Shown: positions 43,416 through 52,619, numbered from the stretch's first letter. The stretch is DNA of 64,000 nucleotides from an uncultured bacterium (GCA_937896235.1 CALBMX010000034.1:1-64000); one strand, 5' to 3'. Numbers and translations: made by a program. Notes: generated by a model from the sequence alone, not told the origin.

Positions 43416-45416
43416 ATGCCGCCAACAACAACCAATCCCGCACTTGCCCCTGTGCATCCGACCCGCATCCCCGCATTGCAGAGGGATGTGCGCTGGGCTA
43501 GTGCACTGCAGAGGGCCGTGCTTGCAAAAGAGCCGGCGGCCGCCCTGGCGCTTTGCGACGCGCTCGTATCCCATGAGCTGGATGACTTGGAGCGCTTCGC
43601 ATCCGCTGAAGAGCTAGATATTCGCCGGACGATCCATGAGATTGTCGATGACGCGCTGCGCGTGGTCGTCTTTACCCATGAGGCTCCTGGTGAAGAGTGG
43701 AGGCGAGTTTTCCTGCCTGACGAGTTTGGCCTCTTTGAGTTCCCCATGCTCATGTCGAATGCCGTTTGGCTGCGCCGTTGTGGATCGCGAGTCCCCGATG
43801 AAAATTCCGAGACCCTGCAGGCGGCGCAACTCAAGGCCCTCACTTTTAAGCAACAAGCACTAGCCGTCGGGCGCTTCTGCCTTTGCAACGACGGCCGAGC
43901 TGACATCAACTACGCTGCCGTGATTGCGGTCTTAGATCCGCGCCTTATCGCGAGCTTCAATAACTGGCTGCTGACGGTGCATTGCCTAAGTCCAAATCGG
44001 GTTGCCGAAGAAGACTCGGAGCAGAATCAAACCCGCGCACTCCAGGAATTCCTCGAGCTAGCGCAGCTCCCCCATGATCCACTTCCCGCATCTTCGTCAC
44101 AATCTGCGGCGTCCTTTGAAGGCGCCTATTGGACAGAGGGTTCGGTCCGAAAGCTCTCCGAGGAGCTCAACGGTCGGCAGATCAAAAACCTCTACAGGCA
44201 GTTTCATCCCAACGAGAGCGAGGAAGGGCCTCGCCGCGTCGAGCTCGATGCCCTGGAGAATACGGACACTCTTGTCATCTGCCCAAACTGGCACGACGAG
44301 CACGTGATCCACCGCTGCCTTTCTCCGCTCACCGAGGGCTTGCGCAGAGAGGGGGCTCTGAACCTCCGCGTTTTCGGCGCGGCGAGTGCCGGCCGCAAGC
44401 CAAAGGCCACGGACTGGGGCGAGCAGTCCATCGACGTCTTACACAGCGAGCAGTTCGTGCTTACCGATTTGTCGCTGATCAGCAGACGCATCCGAAATTC
44501 CGGCATCGACTTCGCCTTCTATCCAGAGATCGTCCCCTCGAACTCCTCCTCGTGGATGGCAACCGAACGTGTCGCGCGCGTCCAGGCAACAGGCTACGGA
44601 TTCCCCGTGACTAGCGGCCTTGCCACTATGGACTACTTCGTAGGCGGCGCCGCTGTCGAACCGAAGGAGACGGTCGGCAATGACCACACCGAGCAGCTCG
44701 TCCTCCTGCCTGGTTTGGGTGTAAGCACCACACCGCCACCTGTGCCACAAGTCAAACGACTGCGGCCCGTTGATGACGCGCAGGTTCACATCTGCGCGAC
44801 CTGCTCACAACAAAAACTGGGGACGAACCTACTGCGCGCTTGGGACTCCATCCAGCAAGGCGAATCAAATACGAGCCTCAGCCTGTTCACAAATATGACC
44901 GAGGCCCAGGCAAGCGCACGGTCCGCGGCAATCGGAAAGTTACTCGTTCACGGCGATGTCGATCTGAACTGCAGCATCCCCCGAGCCGACCTAATCGGCA
45001 TCATGGCCGACGCGGATCTCTACCTGGACTCCTTCCCCTATGGAGGGTTCAACTCTCTCGTCGAGGTCCTCGTTTGCGGTGTCCCCGTCCTTACACTGGA
45101 AGGCGATCAAGCTCGCAACCGCTTCGGCGCCGCCATACTTCGACGTCTCGGTCTCCCCGAGTTCCTCATCGCAAAAAGTTACGACGCGTACGTCCTTACG
45201 GCGAAGCGATTGATCCGCGACGCGGGGCTGCGGCAAGAGATCCGGGACAAGCTCGGCTCCCCTCAGAGCGTCCTTTCCAAGCTAGCCGATCCAGACATGT
45301 CGCATCACTTCGATGCTGCTGTCGAGTGGATGCGCCAGCAGGGACCACGTGGTCTATCGAGACGTGCACCGGTCCTAATCGAGGCCGGAGAGAAGCCTCG
45401 GTTCCTCATCAATTAA
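43416..45416 (+). CDS. HMW1C-like (TPR-less GT41) protein glycosyltransferase, copy 1
   Basis: The 666-residue protein ends in a GT41 (OGT/SPINDLY-type) catalytic domain: FAFYPEIVPSNSS, VQATGYGFPVTSG, ADLYLDSFPYGGFNSLVEVL, TLEGDQARNRFGAAILRRLGLPEFLIA. No TPR array is present. The first 270 residues are an all-helical domain ending in DPRLIASFNNWLLTVHCL, which parallels the alpha-domain of the bacterial cytosolic N-glycosyltransferase HMW1C. The expected catalytic histidine (His296 in WHDEHVIHR) and UDP-phosphate lysine (Lys467 in SQQKLGTNLLRAW) are conserved. It would transfer a hexose from a nucleotide sugar to a protein in the cytoplasm. Position next to fliO and upstream of a methyltransferase points to flagellin as target. 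N- versus O-linkage cannot be read from sequence. Confidence 0.82.
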   Translation: MPPTTTNPALAPVHPTRIPALQRDVRWASALQRAVLAKEPAAALALCDALVSHELDDLERFASAEELDIRRTIHEIVDDALRVVVFTHEAPGEEWRRVFLPDEFGLFEFPMLMSNAVWLRRCGSRVPDENSETLQAAQLKALTFKQQALAVGRFCLCNDGRADINYAAVIAVLDPRLIASFNNWLLTVHCLSPNRVAEEDSEQNQTRALQEFLELAQLPHDPLPASSSQSAASFEGAYWTEGSVRKLSEELNGRQIKNLYRQFHPNESEEGPRRVELDALENTDTLVICPNWHDEHVIHRCLSPLTEGLRREGALNLRVFGAASAGRKPKATDWGEQSIDVLHSEQFVLTDLSLISRRIRNSGIDFAFYPEIVPSNSSSWMATERVARVQATGYGFPVTSGLATMDYFVGGAAVEPKETVGNDHTEQLVLLPGLGVSTTPPPVPQVKRLRPVDDAQVHICATCSQQKLGTNLLRAWDSIQQGESNTSLSLFTNMTEAQASARSAAIGKLLVHGDVDLNCSIPRADLIGIMADADLYLDSFPYGGFNSLVEVLVCGVPVLTLEGDQARNRFGAAILRRLGLPEFLIAKSYDAYVLTAKRLIRDAGLRQEIRDKLGSPQSVLSKLADPDMSHHFDAAVEWMRQQGPRGLSRRAPVLIEAGEKPRFLIN

Positions 45417-45455
45417 CAAGCAAACTAGAATCCCCATACCTACGGCAATCGCTCC

Positions 45456-46796
45456 ATGACCCATAGCCACAAAGCACGTCAAACTGCCGATCCTATTACG
45501 CAAACACCACCGAATACCGATTCGGAAATCCTGGCAGCACTGCCAAACGTGACCGTTCCGCGATCGGCGAATATCTCGATAGCTAAGTTGATGGCACCGC
45601 CAGCAACGAAGTACTCCTGCCTTGCGTGCAAGTCGATCTACAACTATGAGATCGCTCACTGGGAGCGCATGCCGCTTTCGATCTTGGGGCTTCCTCGCAG
45701 CGAACGCGAAGCGCTTGACACACCAGATTACGAGATGAATGTGCGCCAATGCGCGAGCTGTAGTCACGTATTCCACACCGAGTTTCGCTACGAGCATGTC
45801 CCCTACCGGGATGGCTCCAACATGGTTTTCAATGAGAGCATCTTGTGGCGCGAATACCAAGACGACCTCGCCAAGGAGTGGGCACGGGACTACGGGATTC
45901 ACGACACGTGCGTGGTTGAGATTGGTTGTGGCGAGGGTCGCTTCCTCGAGCGCTTCCAGGCTTTCGGAAACCGCTGCATCGGATTCGAACCTGGACCGGA
46001 CTCCAAGCTCGTCATCGACCGTGGGATCGAGTGCTTCGCGGAGTACTTTCATGGCCGCAGACTATTCGACTTACAGCCCGAAGCTATCCTCTGCCGGCAC
46101 GTCCTCGAGCATCTCGACGCACCTGTCGACTTTCTAGAAGACATCGCGATTGCCTGCCGTGAAGCCGGCATGCAGCCTGTCGTACTTGCCGAAGTTCCCC
46201 TAATCGAAAAGGCGATTGAGCAGCGTCGGCTTAATGACTTCCAGTACGAACACGTCTCTTACTTCACTCAACTTTCGCTGCGAACCGCCTTTGAGCGAGC
46301 TGGCTTCGAAGTCCTAGATGTGCGTCCGCGATTTAATGAAGAGGTGGTGACGATCGCCGCGCGCCCGAAGATTGGCGCAACGCTTGAGCAGATTCGCAAC
46401 GGAGCTTTGGCCTTTAAGAATGGCGTCGACTCGCAAATTGTCAACGTGCAAACAACTCTCAAGAGCTGGCGCGATGCCGGAAAGAAGACCGCGCTCTGGG
46501 GAGGGACGGGACGCGGCACTGCCCTGATTAACATGTTTCGGATCACGCGGGATGTCGTAGACATCGTGATTGACTCCGACCTTCGAAAGTCTGGTGGATT
46601 CGTACCGGGTACCGGTCAAAAAATTCAACCGCCAAGTTTTCTCGACACCAACCCCGTGGACAGAATCGTTATCTGCACCAACTGGCGCGCACGTGACATC
46701 GAGCGCGAGATTCGAGAGGACTGTGGTCTAGATGCCGACCTCTTTGTCTATATCGAAGGGAAGCTTCGCCGGCTGACGGACTCTTCGCCGCTATGA
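45456..46796 (+). CDS. SAM-dependent methyltransferase with zinc-binding and C-terminal Rossmann-like domains
   Basis: The 446-residue protein has three parts. An N-terminal zinc-binding module has cysteines in CLACKS and CASCSHVF (about 46-102). A class I methyltransferase core has VVEIGCGEGRFLERF and ILCRHVLEHLDAPVDFL. A C-terminal half has KTALWGGTGRGTALINMF and a VDRIVICTNWRARDIEREI end. This is the layout of sugar C-methyltransferases (TylC3/NovU-like; Pfam Methyltransf_13/14 type). Those usually act on nucleotide sugars or glycans. It sits 39 bases after the first glycosyltransferase and overlaps the second by 4, so it probably tailors the sugar they use or transfer. Methylation of protein side chains is an alternative. 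Confidence 0.82.
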   Translation: MTHSHKARQTADPITQTPPNTDSEILAALPNVTVPRSANISIAKLMAPPATKYSCLACKSIYNYEIAHWERMPLSILGLPRSEREALDTPDYEMNVRQCASCSHVFHTEFRYEHVPYRDGSNMVFNESILWREYQDDLAKEWARDYGIHDTCVVEIGCGEGRFLERFQAFGNRCIGFEPGPDSKLVIDRGIECFAEYFHGRRLFDLQPEAILCRHVLEHLDAPVDFLEDIAIACREAGMQPVVLAEVPLIEKAIEQRRLNDFQYEHVSYFTQLSLRTAFERAGFEVLDVRPRFNEEVVTIAARPKIGATLEQIRNGALAFKNGVDSQIVNVQTTLKSWRDAGKKTALWGGTGRGTALINMFRITRDVVDIVIDSDLRKSGGFVPGTGQKIQPPSFLDTNPVDRIVICTNWRARDIEREIREDCGLDADLFVYIEGKLRRLTDSSPL

Positions 46797-48775
46797 TAAT
46801 GATCACCCAGCAAGATATCGCGCGCATCCAAGTGGACGCGGGGTTGGCTGCGACGATGCAGAGCGCTCTCCTCGCTGGCAACGAAGAGGCTGCCACGAGT
46901 GCGGCCCTTGTCTTACTTGCAACCTCACCCGAAGAGGTTGCCCGCGAGGCCTGCGCTGAGGAGCTCAGTATTCGCTTGATGGTCCACGAGATCGCTTCAA
47001 GTTTGATGACGGATCTGATTTTTAGCGACTCTCATGACGGGACGTTTTGGAGGCGCTTGATGCTCCCGACGGGCGGGGGAGTTCTCGGCTATCCCATCTG
47101 GATGGGGAACATTAAATGGATTCGATTATTCGGGGGCGAGCCGCCGAACCCCGACTCCCACACCCTGTGCGTAGAGGACCTGCGCAGCCGAAGTCTAGTG
47201 GCCCAGGCCAAAATGCTGGGGCGGTTTTGTGTCACTCACGATGCAGCTACTGCACTTGACTTCAGCAAGCTCGCCGACGCGCTCGACCCGCGCCTTATGC
47301 CGGTCTTCACCAGTTGGTTGTTGGGGACGTACATGCAAAGTCCTCACCATATGGTGAGCGATCTTGTTGCCTCGAACCAGGCGGCTGGGATGGACTCCTT
47401 CCTTGCTCGCTGGAAGAAGAAGCCGCTAAAGCAGGCGGCCTCTGCGATGGAGCTCACAACTTCGTTTCTCGTTGCCTATCGAGAAGACATCGACGTACGA
47501 GGGTCCGTTCAGGCGATACGCGGCAACCTAATGCGCGATCTCTTCACTTCGGTTAGGCCTCCCCCTGCCGAACATGGGGCCCAAGAGATACGCGACGAAC
47601 TACAACCACTTCTCACCACCGATGCGGCGCTGCTGTGCCCTAACTGGCGCGATGACCATGTTGCCTATCGGTGCCTAGCGGGTGCCGCCGAAGCCATGCG
47701 CAAACAAGGCAGTCTCGCCATTCAAGTTCATGCCAACGGCTCTCCCATCCGAGATCTCCGGGCAAAGTCCTGGCAGGACCAAACCGTGGCCGTCAACTTA
47801 TCCCCCAACAGTCACTACCTTCTGGAGCTCGGAAGGGTCGCTAACGAGATCGCTGCTGCGAACTTGGACTTTTTGTTCTATCCCGAAGTCACACCTAGCG
47901 ACTGCACTGCCTTTTTTGCAACACAGCGACTTGCTCGTGTTCAGGCTGTCGGCTATGGGTTCCCGCTCACTACGGGGTCTCCGCACATGGATTACTTTAT
48001 TGGAGGAAGTGAGGTTGAACTCGACAGCTCTGAGTACACCGAGCAGCTTGTTCTTCTTCCCGGGCTAGGGGTCAGCACGACTCCGCCACCTCTCTGTGAA
48101 TGGGAGCGAACGCGCGGCTACGACGACGGCGAGATCCGAATCGCCACGATTGCTTCGCACCAAAAACTGGGCGCCAACCTGCTACGTGCATGGGAGGCCA
48201 TCCTTGGCGATCGACCCCATGCTTCGATGGATTTGTTCCCCGCGCTAACTCCCAACCAAGCGAACGCGCTGCTGCCGGCTATGGCGACGCATCTGAAAGA
48301 TGCTTCGATAGATCTGCACCCTCGTGTCAAGAGGCAGGACATCCTGCGGTCGATTTGCGAGGCGGACCTCTACCTCGACACCTTCCCGTACGGCGGTTTC
48401 AACTCGCTCGTCGAGGTGCTTGTCGCTGGATGCCCGGTAGTCACTTTAGAGGGCAAACGTGCCCGGAACCGCTTTGGTGCCGCCATGTTACGCCGGCTCG
48501 AACTCCCCGAGTTCTTGATTGCAAAAACCCCTGCTGAGTTCGTCACCGCCGCGCGCCGGCTCATCGATGACCCCGGTTTGCGCATGGAGATTCGCGCGCA
48601 AATCGGCAGCCGCGAGCGGGTTCTTGCTCTTCTTGCAGACGATGACATTCACGAACACTTTGCCGCTGCGGTGGAGTGGATGCGCGAGCGCGGACCCAGC
48701 ACAGGAAAAAACCAACGCTCCAGGGCGCCCGTTCTAATTTGTGCCGGAGAGAAGCCTCAACTTCTCACCGCCTGA
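46793..48775 (+). CDS. HMW1C-like (TPR-less GT41) protein glycosyltransferase, copy 2
   Basis: A 660-residue paralogue of the 43416-45416 protein, similar along its whole length: helical N-terminal domain with DPRLMPVFTSWLLGTYM, then NWRDDHVAYRC (His289), ASHQKLGANLLRAW (Lys458), and ADLYLDTFPYGGFNSLVEVLVAG with LEGKRARNRFGAAMLRRLELPEFLIAKT. Active-site residues are kept in both copies, so both are likely active but may differ in acceptor or donor. Its ATG overlaps the methyltransferase stop. Both proteins end in a near-identical RAPVLI.AGEKP tail. It is convergent with the flagellar chaperone genes. Confidence 0.82.
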   Translation: MIMITQQDIARIQVDAGLAATMQSALLAGNEEAATSAALVLLATSPEEVAREACAEELSIRLMVHEIASSLMTDLIFSDSHDGTFWRRLMLPTGGGVLGYPIWMGNIKWIRLFGGEPPNPDSHTLCVEDLRSRSLVAQAKMLGRFCVTHDAATALDFSKLADALDPRLMPVFTSWLLGTYMQSPHHMVSDLVASNQAAGMDSFLARWKKKPLKQAASAMELTTSFLVAYREDIDVRGSVQAIRGNLMRDLFTSVRPPPAEHGAQEIRDELQPLLTTDAALLCPNWRDDHVAYRCLAGAAEAMRKQGSLAIQVHANGSPIRDLRAKSWQDQTVAVNLSPNSHYLLELGRVANEIAAANLDFLFYPEVTPSDCTAFFATQRLARVQAVGYGFPLTTGSPHMDYFIGGSEVELDSSEYTEQLVLLPGLGVSTTPPPLCEWERTRGYDDGEIRIATIASHQKLGANLLRAWEAILGDRPHASMDLFPALTPNQANALLPAMATHLKDASIDLHPRVKRQDILRSICEADLYLDTFPYGGFNSLVEVLVAGCPVVTLEGKRARNRFGAAMLRRLELPEFLIAKTPAEFVTAARRLIDDPGLRMEIRAQIGSRERVLALLADDDIHEHFAAAVEWMRERGPSTGKNQRSRAPVLICAGEKPQLLTA

Positions 48776-49042
48776 GCTCGGGGCCTCCTTGCTGCTTCGG
48801 CCTTTTCCAAGCCCAGTTCGGTCCCGAGTGGAACACCGGATGAGCTTCGAAAATTGTCAGGCGTAGCTGCGGTGCCCTTACCGGCGCCGGAGGTTGGTCG
48901 CCCCCAAGGGGGACTCATTGGGACCTGAATCAAAAGGTCGACCCGCCGAGCGGAGGTCTCTTTAAGAAAGCTGGCGAGCCCGGCCTAGCAAAAGCAGCCT
49001 TGCGGCCGCGGTGTCTCAGAAGGAACAAGACACCGGCCCCAT

Positions 49043-49408
49043 TTACCCGTGGAGGTTGCAGTCGATTCCCGTGCCACCCAAACTTACGAACTCCGCGTGG
49101 GAGTTTTGGCCGAGAGCCTTTCTAGATACGCGGACCTTCGAGATCTTCGCGGTAGTTGCAGCCATTTCAGCATTCATCATGTGCTTGACGAGCATATGAA
49201 TACCGTGGATTCGGTCCACCTTGGGCTTGAAGTGCTGGGGTAGCTTGCGCGCCCTTTGAAGCGCTTCGTTTAGGTCACGGTCCGCCTGTGTGTAACACTC
49301 CGTCAGGGTGTCGAGCTCGCGAGCGTCAAAGCCAACTCCCTCAAGCGCTGTCAATATACGTACAAGGGTTCCTTCAAAGCGGTCTAGGCTAGCTTCAAGG
49401 GTGCTCAT
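49043..49408 (-). CDS. FliT/FlgN-type flagellar chaperone candidate
   Basis: A 121-residue helical protein whose start overlaps the fliS stop by 4 bases. The first 75 residues form long amphipathic helices (LDRFEGTLVRILTALEGVG, then LTECYTQADRDLNEALQRARKL) like those of FliT or FlgN export chaperones. The C-terminal 45 residues (MLVKHMMNAEMAATTAKISKVRV...) are less typical. FliT binds FliD and blocks premature filament-cap assembly; the fliD-fliS-X order is where fliT normally sits. Similarity is low, so the name is positional. An 8-bp hairpin (49009-49016 with 49028-49035) follows the stop. Confidence 0.55.
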   Translation of the reverse strand: MSTLEASLDRFEGTLVRILTALEGVGFDARELDTLTECYTQADRDLNEALQRARKLPQHFKPKVDRIHGIHMLVKHMMNAEMAATTAKISKVRVSRKALGQNSHAEFVSLGGTGIDCNLHG

Positions 49409-49782
49409 CCTTGCTCCATCTCCAGGTCATTCCACGCAGAGAGAAGCGTCTGTAAAACCACCTTGGCATCCCCGACGCGCTCCAAACTGGAATCAGCGAT
49501 TGCTTCGATCAGACGAGCACTAATGAAAAGGTAGAGGCTCTCGAGCTCCACGCACAGCTCGGGTGCAGCGGACGCGTCCAAAGAGCACCGCAGCTCGCAG
49601 ACGATGGATTCAGCGCGCCCGACTCGCTCGTTGAAGCGCGGCAAATCGCCGGCCTCAAAAGCTTCCGCGGCTTGACCAAGAAAACGCAAGCTACCCTGAT
49701 ACAGCATGCGTACCAATTTCAGCGGTGGTGCGTTTTCAATCACAGCCTGCCGGTAGGCTGCAGTGGGATCAGAGTTACTCAT
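49405..49782 (-). CDS. fliS: flagellin export chaperone FliS
   Basis: FliS keeps flagellin unfolded and delivers it to FlhA. The 125-residue protein fits the family in length and in motifs: TAAYRQAVIENAPPLKLVRMLYQGSLRFL at the N terminus and a long helix with LYLFISARLIEAI in the C-terminal half. It starts 3 bases after fliD's stop and overlaps the FliT-like gene, a standard late flagellar trio. Confidence 0.92.
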   Translation of the reverse strand: MSNSDPTAAYRQAVIENAPPLKLVRMLYQGSLRFLGQAAEAFEAGDLPRFNERVGRAESIVCELRCSLDASAAPELCVELESLYLFISARLIEAIADSSLERVGDAKVVLQTLLSAWNDLEMEQG

Positions 49783-49785
49783 GGA

Positions 49786-51204
49786 TTACTGGTTATACCC
49801 AAGGGAAGTTAGATTATCGACGGCCGAACCCTGCACTTGGAGTTTGGCCATGAGGACTTCAAGCGCGGCGAACTTCGACACTTGGGCTTCCTCGAACTTA
49901 TCCAATCGATAGTTCATATCGATGATGTGATCTTTGAAGTCGGCGATGTTGTTGTTCAGGGCTTCCTTGCGAATAGCAAAGAGACCGTCCAGTGGGTCGC
50001 CGTTGATATCGTTGCCGGTAGAGTCGAGCAAGTAGTCGATTTCTGTGGAGAGCTTCGAGAATGCGCCGGTGGTCTCGTCACCGAAGAAATCGGCGAACGC
50101 GTTGATGTCGCCGGACATCTTCTCACCAAGCTTGTCGTCGTCAATTGTCAGGTTGCCGTTCTGATCGATATCAATGCCAACCAAACTCAGACTTGAATAG
50201 CCTTTGGTGTCCGCCATCACTGTGGCGGGGTCGGCTGCAATGAAACCGTTATACATACGCGACCGCACCGTCTGTAGGATGCGCTCGCCAAACAGCTCGC
50301 CGCCCGCTCCGTCGTCCTCCGAGTACTTACTCTGCACTTCGATGAAACTCGAGACTGCGTTGTAAGCTTGGACGAATTCCTTCAGGCTCTCTTTTATCGC
50401 CTCTTGGTCAACGGTTACGCCGAATGTGATGGGCTCGGTTGTAAGGGCAATCGCATCGATTGTCACTCCCGGAACGACGTCACTGAAGTCGTTGCCGGCC
50501 CGGTTCACGAGCAAGCCATCTATTTTGGCCTGTGCGTTAGAGGCCACCGAAAGCGGGACAGGATCGAAAGCGAGGTTGGCGTCTAAGGTGCCTGGTCCAG
50601 CGCCAGTTATGGTGAGATTCTCGATCGAGTAATCGGCACCGGTATCGTTTCCAGCGAGTACGAGCTGGTAGCTTGGTGACGATTCGGTTCCGGTGTTCAC
50701 CACACTCGCCGTAACGTCTGCACTGATCGTTGCGTCCCCATTGATCCTCGAAGCAATCTGATTCAGACTTGACTCCGCCGGGTCAACGACAAGCGTGTGG
50801 CTGGTTCCGTTATAGGTAAACGAGATCGCGCCTCCATCGAGCTGGGCATCTGGATCGGTAATGCCAACCGTTGCCCGGCGATCCGAAGCTGCCAGGCTAA
50901 TCACCTCTAGAGTGTGTGATCCGGTGAGCGGAGTTCCGGTAACCGTAAAGTTGGCATACCCATCTTTGCTGGGTGTAACCAGGTGACTTAGGAATCCGCC
51001 GAGGGAGCTCAGCGCGTTCGCTTTCTCCTGAACGGTCGCCACAAGCGCTTGCAGGCTAGAGATCAGGCTCAGCTTCTTCTCTTCAGCAGCCTGCTTGGCC
51101 TCCTCCGTTTTAATAGGGATCGCTTCCGCGCCAACAAGGGCATTGATAATGGCCGTCGTATCGAGGCCACTGGCTAATCCGCCAAAGCTAAGTGATGTTG
51201 TCAT
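49786..51204 (-). CDS. fliD: flagellar filament cap protein FliD (HAP2)
   Basis: FliD caps the growing filament and folds incoming flagellin. The 472 residues show the family N terminus (SFGGLASGLDTTAIINALV, then TKEEAKQAAEEKKLSLISSLQAL) and a C-terminal coiled-coil region (DFKDHIIDMNYRLDKFEEAQVSKFAALEVLMAKLQ) ending with the exposed LGYNQ tail. A Shine-Dalgarno AGGAG lies about 9 bases before the ATG. A sigma-28-type promoter lies 41-68 bases upstream of the ATG. It is followed by fliS and a fliT-like gene in one operon. Confidence 0.95.
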   Translation of the reverse strand: MTTSLSFGGLASGLDTTAIINALVGAEAIPIKTEEAKQAAEEKKLSLISSLQALVATVQEKANALSSLGGFLSHLVTPSKDGYANFTVTGTPLTGSHTLEVISLAASDRRATVGITDPDAQLDGGAISFTYNGTSHTLVVDPAESSLNQIASRINGDATISADVTASVVNTGTESSPSYQLVLAGNDTGADYSIENLTITGAGPGTLDANLAFDPVPLSVASNAQAKIDGLLVNRAGNDFSDVVPGVTIDAIALTTEPITFGVTVDQEAIKESLKEFVQAYNAVSSFIEVQSKYSEDDGAGGELFGERILQTVRSRMYNGFIAADPATVMADTKGYSSLSLVGIDIDQNGNLTIDDDKLGEKMSGDINAFADFFGDETTGAFSKLSTEIDYLLDSTGNDINGDPLDGLFAIRKEALNNNIADFKDHIIDMNYRLDKFEEAQVSKFAALEVLMAKLQVQGSAVDNLTSLGYNQ

Positions 51205-51244
51205 ATTGCGTCTCCTGTTCCCTGTCCGGGGGCGTTCTCCCTCG

Positions 51245-51272
51245 TTATCGGACCATTTCCCGAAGATGATTA
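51245..51272 (-). promoter_or_regulatory. sigma-28 (FliA)-type promoter of fliD
   Basis: On the minus strand TAATCATC, a 12-base spacer and TCCGATAA (51245-51252) approximate the FliA consensus TAAAGTTT-N11-GCCGATAA. The -10 word is the same one found upstream of the FlgM-like gene. It sits 41 bases before the fliD ATG, giving a short leader with a good Shine-Dalgarno. Confidence 0.6.
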
Positions 51273-51737
51273 GGTTTCAATTTGGGATTTCCTGACGACC
51301 CGCCTCTTCCTTCCGCTTTGCACCTCCTAGGTGTTGGACCCGCCTCTCACTTTTAGCCTGCCCAATGGGGAAACACTCAAGGGCAGGCTACAGGGAACAG
51401 CCCTTGCCCACTTTGGGCCCCAACCCCTCTTCCTATATATAAGGGACATGGGGAGTGGCTGTTTGGTCACTCCGGAGAGGTGCCCGAGACGGCCCGGCCC
51501 TAGCGCGCAGGCCCGTTGAGGTCTGCCTCGTTTTAGCCACGTTCAAACCGATCTCCCTTAGTCCCCCCTTCTTGGGAGTGCTCTTTGGTCTCAAGAGCTT
51601 GGCCCGAGTAAGGTCTCACGCCGACCACCGGAGCTTCCGGGTCCGGCGCGCTCGATTTGTTGTGAGCTCTAGGCACATTCCCGGCAAGGCCCTCCCTTAT
51701 CCATAGGTAACGCACCCAGCTCTCTGGCGAGATAGGC
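51273..51737. other. non-coding stretch between fliD and flagellin gene A
   Basis: I see no convincing gene here. A 10-bp inverted repeat TAGCCTGCCC/GGGCAGGCTA lies at 51354-51363 and 51381-51390 with a 17-base loop and no T-run. An AT-rich TATATATAAG lies at 51434-51443. A small RNA or leader is possible but unsupported. Confidence 0.4.
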
Positions 51738-51774
51738 AAAAAAAAAGGACTCTCCACTCGAAAGCGGAGAGCCC
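51738..51774 (-). terminator. intrinsic terminator of flagellin gene A
   Basis: A 9-position stem with one mismatch (GGACTCTCC at 51747-51755 with GGAGAGCCC at 51766-51774) is followed on the minus strand by a run of nine U (A-run at 51738-51746). It lies 20 bases after the flagellin stop. Confidence 0.88.
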
Positions 51775-51794
51775 AGCTCAAACTAGATGGTGAT

Positions 51795-52619
51795 CTAGCC
51801 GAGGAGGCTCAAAGCACTCTGCGGCTGGGAGTTCGCCTGAGCGAGCACCGATGTCGCAGCCTGTTGCAGGATCCGGTTCTTGGTGAGCTCGGCCGTTTCA
51901 GAGGCCACGTCCACGTCGCGGATCCGGCTTTCAGCGCCGGAGAGGTTTTCAGAGTTCGTTGCGATAGAACGCATTGCACTTTGAAGACGGTTTTGGGTTG
52001 CACCGAAGTCACCACGCTGGGTAACCACGGAGTCAACTGCCGTGTCGATAGCGGCCAAAGCCGTGCTCGCGGTAGCGGCGCTCGTGATGTTGAGAGTTGC
52101 CTTATCAACGCCAAGTGCAACGGCCTGCATGTCCGTCGTGGCGATCGCGATGGTCTGACCGGAGTCGACACCCACTTGGATGGCGATCGAAGCGGTCGAA
52201 CCGTCGAGAACTTTGATGCCGTTGAACTCGGTGTCGTTGCCAACACGTTCGACTTCGTCAGCAAGAGCACCGAACTCTGAGTTCAGAGACGCACGGTCCG
52301 CAGTGTTGAGCGTTCCGTTGGCCGCCTCAACGGCAAGTTCACGCATACGGACCAAGTTTCCGCTAACCTCGCCCAGAGCGCCTTCAGCGGTCTGAACCAA
52401 GCTCACGCCGTCCTGGGCGTTACGTGAAGCCATGTTGAGCGAGCGGACTTGGCCACGCATGCGCTCGGAAATACCGAGACCAGCGGCGTCGTCGGCCGCG
52501 GTTACGATACGAAGACCAGAAGACAGTTTGGCGAAAGATCCGCCAAGCTTTTCACCGTGAACGGCGAGGTTTTTCTGAGCGTTGATTGAATAGTTGTTTG
52601 TGTTAACTCTGAGAGCCAT
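51795..52619 (-). CDS. flagellin A
   Basis: A 274-residue flagellin made only of the D0/D1 core, with no variable D2/D3 insert. The N-terminal helices read ALRVNTNNYSINAQKNLA, FAKLSSGLRIVTAADDAAGL and NAQDGVSLVQTAEGAL. The C terminus has MRSIATNSENLSGAESRIRD and QAATSVLAQANSQPQSALSLL. I use the ATG at 52619; the longer frame to 52721 is non-homologous. N-x-S/T sequons include NYS, NGT, NDT, NIT and NLS, of interest given the HMW1C-like enzymes nearby. It is most similar to flagellin C (54448-55275). It is a separate transcription unit with its own terminator; no clear promoter match was found upstream. Confidence 0.95.
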   Translation of the reverse strand: MALRVNTNNYSINAQKNLAVHGEKLGGSFAKLSSGLRIVTAADDAAGLGISERMRGQVRSLNMASRNAQDGVSLVQTAEGALGEVSGNLVRMRELAVEAANGTLNTADRASLNSEFGALADEVERVGNDTEFNGIKVLDGSTASIAIQVGVDSGQTIAIATTDMQAVALGVDKATLNITSAATASTALAAIDTAVDSVVTQRGDFGATQNRLQSAMRSIATNSENLSGAESRIRDVDVASETAELTKNRILQQAATSVLAQANSQPQSALSLLG

